Source: Mycobacterium sp. 852002-51057_SCH5723018
GTDB lineage: Bacteria > Actinomycetota > Actinomycetes > Mycobacteriales > Mycobacteriaceae
Reading direction: 5' to 3'
Length of the DNA: 33,741 nucleotides
Assembly (NCBI RefSeq): GCF_001667035.1
Contig: NZ_LZIR01000126.1
Coordinates: 1 to 33,741 of the forward strand
Part shown: positions 31,150-33,741 of the stretch, piece by piece
Position numbering within the stretch: position 1 is the stretch's first letter
Layout: each line of letters opens with the position of its first letter
Translations under genes and position numbers: made by a program
Notes under the pieces: model-generated
Database searches by the model: none
Told to the model about the DNA's origin: nothing
What the model saw: only the letters and a program-made list of their open reading frames with translations

Positions 31150-31455
31150 ATGTCCATGATGATGAGAAGGCTTATTTGGCTCGTTGTCCTGAGCTTTTCA
31201 TTCGCGTTCGTCGTCACGGCCGCAGCGGGGCCGGTGGTGGCCGTCGTAGCCTGCGCCGGCGTGTTGATTTACACGCTGGCGGAGGCACGCGGATGCTCGG
31301 CGCGCCGCGCCGAAGCAGCCGAGGCCGCGGCAGCAGAAGCCGAGGCAGAAGCTAAGGCGGCGGCAGCAGAAGCAGTAATTGCAGAAGCCGAGGAAGTTAT
31401 AGCTGCGGCGCGATTGCGCCTGCTCGGAGGGGCCGGTTCCGCACCGGTGGAGTGA
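31150..31455 (+). CDS. Small membrane protein with Ala/Glu coiled-coil tail
   Basis: Not recognised. The 101-residue frame has a hydrophobic N-terminal half (about residues 7-46, LIWLVVLSFSFAFVVTAAAG then VVAVVACAGVLIYTLAEA), enough for one hairpin or two membrane helices. A strongly Ala/Glu-rich helical tail (about 52-90, AEAAAAEAEAEAKAAAAEAV) follows, likely coiled coil. Three further in-frame ATGs follow the first. TAATGT (31148-31153) would place a leaderless start at ATG 31162 (97 residues). No ribosome binding site is seen for the first ATG. It may be a real small gene or a low-complexity open frame. Confidence 0.45.
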   Translation: MSMMMRRLIWLVVLSFSFAFVVTAAAGPVVAVVACAGVLIYTLAEARGCSARRAEAAEAAAAEAEAEAKAAAAEAVIAEAEEVIAAARLRLLGGAGSAPVE

Positions 31456-31633
31456 CTGGTTGTCTCGAAATCCGCGGGCGGCCGAGGCCAGCGAACCTGA
31501 GACGTTGGGTGCTTCGGGCGAGGCTGATAAGTAGGTACAACGCGACGATGTGTTGAATCCCTTGCTGTGAAGGTCTTTTCGGTCCGCCATTGGTTCAGGG
31601 CTCACCGCATCACCCGGTTGCTGTGATCGCAGG

Positions 31634-32250
31634 CTACGTTCGGCTCCGCGTCGCGGCGCTCAGCAGATCTTCGGTGCGCACCATCTTCACGCGCCGGCGG
31701 CCCCGTTGAGCGCCCGCTGCCCGTTCGGATCGGTCGATGTTCTGCCAACCGGAGCCATCGACAGGAATACCTCCCCGTGCGGCTACCAGTTCCTCCACGT
31801 CATCGCGTGCCTTTGAGGGCTCGGGCAGTCGGCCGGCGGCGAAGTCGGTGAGGACTGAGGTGGCCGTTTCTTGCCCGCACAGCTTGTTCATGCCGATGCC
31901 GCCGGTCGCGCCGCGTTTGATCAGCCGGCGACGTACACCCCCGCGACGACATCTCCTGCGGGTCCGTTCAAAACCCGGCCCTGCTCGTGCGGCACCGCCG
32001 AGCGCGACGTATCGAAGGCTAGGCCGTCGATGGGTCGCCCGCGATAGCCGATGGCGCGCAGGACGAGACCGCAGTCAATGAGATGCGTTTCGTCGGTTGG
32101 AGTGACGGCTCCGGAGGGGCTGTCGGTGAAAGCGTTTCGCACGCATACGAGTTCGGCCACTGCGTCGTCACCATGAATCTCAATAGGCGACAGCAGATAC
32201 CGAAACACCACACGCTTGTGGCCGGCGGTCGGGCGATGCTCGGCGGGCAT
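31634..32250 (-). pseudogene. Truncated, frameshifted FprA-like ferredoxin-NADP reductase
   Basis: Two minus-strand frames together give the C-terminal half of an adrenodoxin-reductase-type NADPH:ferredoxin reductase (FprA family). Frame one (32250-31921) has RVVFRYLLSPIEIHG and LVLRAIGYRGRPIDGLAFD, ending GVYVAG-stop. Frame two resumes with IGMNKLCGQETATSVL and ends with the family tail WQNIDRSERAAGAQRGRRR then VKMVRTEDLLSA. The family expects G-W-I-K-R-G at the join; inserting one base at about 31922 restores GWIKRGATGGIGMNK exactly, so a single-base deletion made the TGA at 31923-31921. The N-terminal FAD and NADPH fold is missing upstream. FprA is about 456 residues; roughly the last 205 remain. 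Confidence 0.85.
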
Positions 32251-32567
32251 CGCGCGCGAGGTTGATCTTGGTCGCGGTCGTGCTGTCCAACCCTGCTACC
32301 GCGGCGGCATTCGACAACCGAACTCTAGTCATGTCGTTCCTGGACTCGAAGGGTCATGTCGAGCAGGGGCGCATCGACGATGGCTCGGCCGACGTCAATG
32401 ACGTCCACGTCGAGATTACGGACCACATCGAGGTCAGCGATGAGAGCGCGTCCAAGAGCAGGGTCTGTTGCCCGGCGATCGCGTACGGGTCGACCCCATG
32501 CATTAGCTCCCTCCCGGCCTATTAGTGGTGCAGGATGCTCGGCAGAGGCAAAACGCGAAAGGTGGTC
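32251..32567. other. Interval with no recognisable gene upstream of adenylate cyclase
   Basis: This is where the N-terminal half of the FprA-like gene should be, but no frame gives its Rossmann motifs. A minus-strand frame (32597-32325, ending RAIVDAPLLDMTLRVQERHD) and a partly overlapping one starting MTRVRLSNAAAVAGLDS look weakly coding but match no family I recognise. The last bases carry the cyclase ribosome binding site. Confidence 0.4.
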
Positions 32568-33707
32568 ATGCCACGCGAAGAAGCTGATCAACGCCAAGGC
32601 GAAATGGCGGCGTGGGACATCGGCACAACGGGACTGCTCGACGGACTCGAGGGTGACGCGCGCCGCGACCGGGCCGAGTTGATCGTATGGTTGCTCGACC
32701 GCGGCTTTACCGTCGACGAGATCAGGGCATCAGTCACGCCGATGCTGCTGCCCGCGAACCGGGTGATGGGCGACGACGGTGTACATATCTCCGCGCGTGA
32801 AATGTCGCGAGCGACCGGGATCGACCTGGGGCTGCTACAGGCACTGCAGCGCGCCGCTGGGCTGCCGCGCATTGGTGACCCCGACGCTGCCGTGCTGCCG
32901 CGGGCGGATGTGCAAGCCGTAGCGCGCGCCGAATATCTTCTCGACTTCGGTGTCGATACCGACGACGCCGCTGCCATTGTCAGGGTGGTCGCAGAGTCCC
33001 TGGGCCGCGCAGCCGCCATGATGCGCGAACCGGCCTTCAACATTCTGGTCACGCCCGGAGCTAGCGAGGTTGACCTTGCTGAGTCGGCCGATGCGCTTGC
33101 GCGGGCAGCTATACCCCCGTTCAAGCAGATGGTTGAAGACCTACTGATGCTGCAGTTACGGCACATGTTCGAAACCGAGGGAATTACCGCCGCCGAACGC
33201 GCAACCGGAAAGCTTCCCAGCGCTCGACAGGTCGCAGTCACTTTTGCCGACCTTTCTGGCTTCACCCGGCTCGGCGAGTCGTTGCCGCCCGACGATCTTG
33301 AACGCGTCGCCAGCCGGCTCGCCGAGTTGGCCCACGACATTGCCGTACCGCCGGTGCGGTTCATCAAAACCGTTGGTGACGCAGTGATGTTCGTGTCGAC
33401 GGATACGGTTCAGCTGATCGATGCCGTCCTGGATCTCATCGAGGCCGCGGCGGCTCACGACTTACCGCCGCTGCGTGCAGGAGTGGCCGCCGGGCTGGCC
33501 GTCAGCCGTGCAGGGGACTGGTACGGCAGCCCCGTCAACATAGCCAGCCGTGTCACCGGACTCGCACCCGCAGGCACAGTTGTGGTGACCGATTCCGCAC
33601 GCAAGACTGTCGGGGTGGAGGACGGTCTCGTGTGGTCGACAGCGGGCGCACACCGTCTGCGGGGTGTGCCTGGCCGCGTGCGACTCTTCCGGGTCTCTCG
33701 GGCGTAG
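32568..33707 (+). CDS. Class III adenylate cyclase, Rv1264-like, with N-terminal regulatory domain
   Basis: The 379-residue enzyme makes cAMP from ATP. The N-terminal domain (about 25-205) matches the autoinhibitory, pH-sensing domain of M. tuberculosis Rv1264: RRDRAELIVWLLDRGFTVDE, then DDGVHISAREMSRATGIDL and a helical segment to LMLQLRHMFETEGI. The class IIIc catalytic domain (about 220-379) has all expected residues: metal-binding D228 (FADLSGFTRLGE) and D271, substrate-specifying K267 (FIKTVGDAVM) and D317 (AGDWYGS), and transition-state N324 and R328 (VNIASRVTG). ATG 32568 is preferred because AAAGG (32558-32562) lies 5 bases upstream; ATG 32535 would add 11 residues. The C-terminal tail of Rv1264 is absent. 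Confidence 0.92.
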   Translation: MPREEADQRQGEMAAWDIGTTGLLDGLEGDARRDRAELIVWLLDRGFTVDEIRASVTPMLLPANRVMGDDGVHISAREMSRATGIDLGLLQALQRAAGLPRIGDPDAAVLPRADVQAVARAEYLLDFGVDTDDAAAIVRVVAESLGRAAAMMREPAFNILVTPGASEVDLAESADALARAAIPPFKQMVEDLLMLQLRHMFETEGITAAERATGKLPSARQVAVTFADLSGFTRLGESLPPDDLERVASRLAELAHDIAVPPVRFIKTVGDAVMFVSTDTVQLIDAVLDLIEAAAAHDLPPLRAGVAAGLAVSRAGDWYGSPVNIASRVTGLAPAGTVVVTDSARKTVGVEDGLVWSTAGAHRLRGVPGRVRLFRVSRA

Positions 33708-33741
33708 TGTTGGATCGCTGAATTCCGGTGCCGGCTCGCGA

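Overview
The window is a high-GC mycobacterial chromosome segment, most likely from a non-tuberculous species. About 20 genes follow the order of the M. tuberculosis Rv0887c-Rv0914c block: VOC protein, citA, gltA2, FAD oxidoreductase/DUF2630, arfABC, prrA-prrB, accD3, echA6, MBL protein, lipoprotein hydrolase, ctpE, a putative toxin-antitoxin pair, double VOC protein, membrane protein, carotenoid oxygenase and thiolase. Orthology is from memory of these families and gene order; no search was run. Genes described for M. tuberculosis between citA and gltA2, and the PE7/PPE14 pair after the thiolase, are absent. A pdxH gene, a TetR/FAD-monooxygenase pair, a methyltransferase-like gene, an extra VOC gene and an MFS transporter are present instead.

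Layout. Bases 1-89 are almost pure C/G and look like an assembly or contig-edge artefact. Bases 119-4135 hold a VOC protein, two citrate-synthase-fold genes (citA, gltA2) and pdxH. Bases 4228-9460 hold a coupled FAD oxidoreductase/DUF2630 pair and the arf operon (OmpA-like ArfA, 50-residue ArfB, and an ArfC of 713 residues, far longer than the roughly 175 of the M. tuberculosis protein). Bases 9472-11536 encode the PrrB/PrrA two-component system. Bases 11646-13460 hold a divergent FAD monooxygenase/TetR pair with three operator-like repeats. Bases 13415-16794 hold accD3 diverging from echA6 and an MBL-fold hydrolase. Bases 16799-23610 hold a methyltransferase-like protein, a beta-lactamase-fold lipoprotein, the CtpE ATPase and small syntenic genes. 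Bases 23614-26835 hold a tightly coupled thiolase/carotenoid-oxygenase/VOC operon on the minus strand.

From about 27 kb the window looks accessory: an MHS-type MFS transporter, a DUF4185 (GH183-type arabinanase) secreted protein flanked by short direct repeats resembling insertion-sequence ends, a gene-poor decayed stretch with a truncated and frameshifted FprA-like ferredoxin reductase, and a complete Rv1264-type adenylate cyclase.

Many genes have a TANNNT-like -10 hexamer ending 6-8 bases before the start codon with little or no Shine-Dalgarno sequence, the pattern of mycobacterial leaderless transcripts. The clearest case is the accD3/echA6 divergent promoter, where two such hexamers sit back to back in 27 bp. 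The observations most worth following are the enlarged ArfC, the compact divergent promoters (accD3/echA6, citA/pdxH, monooxygenase/tetR), a probable CTG start in a stop/start overlap, and the one-base-deletion pseudogene beside the adenylate cyclase.
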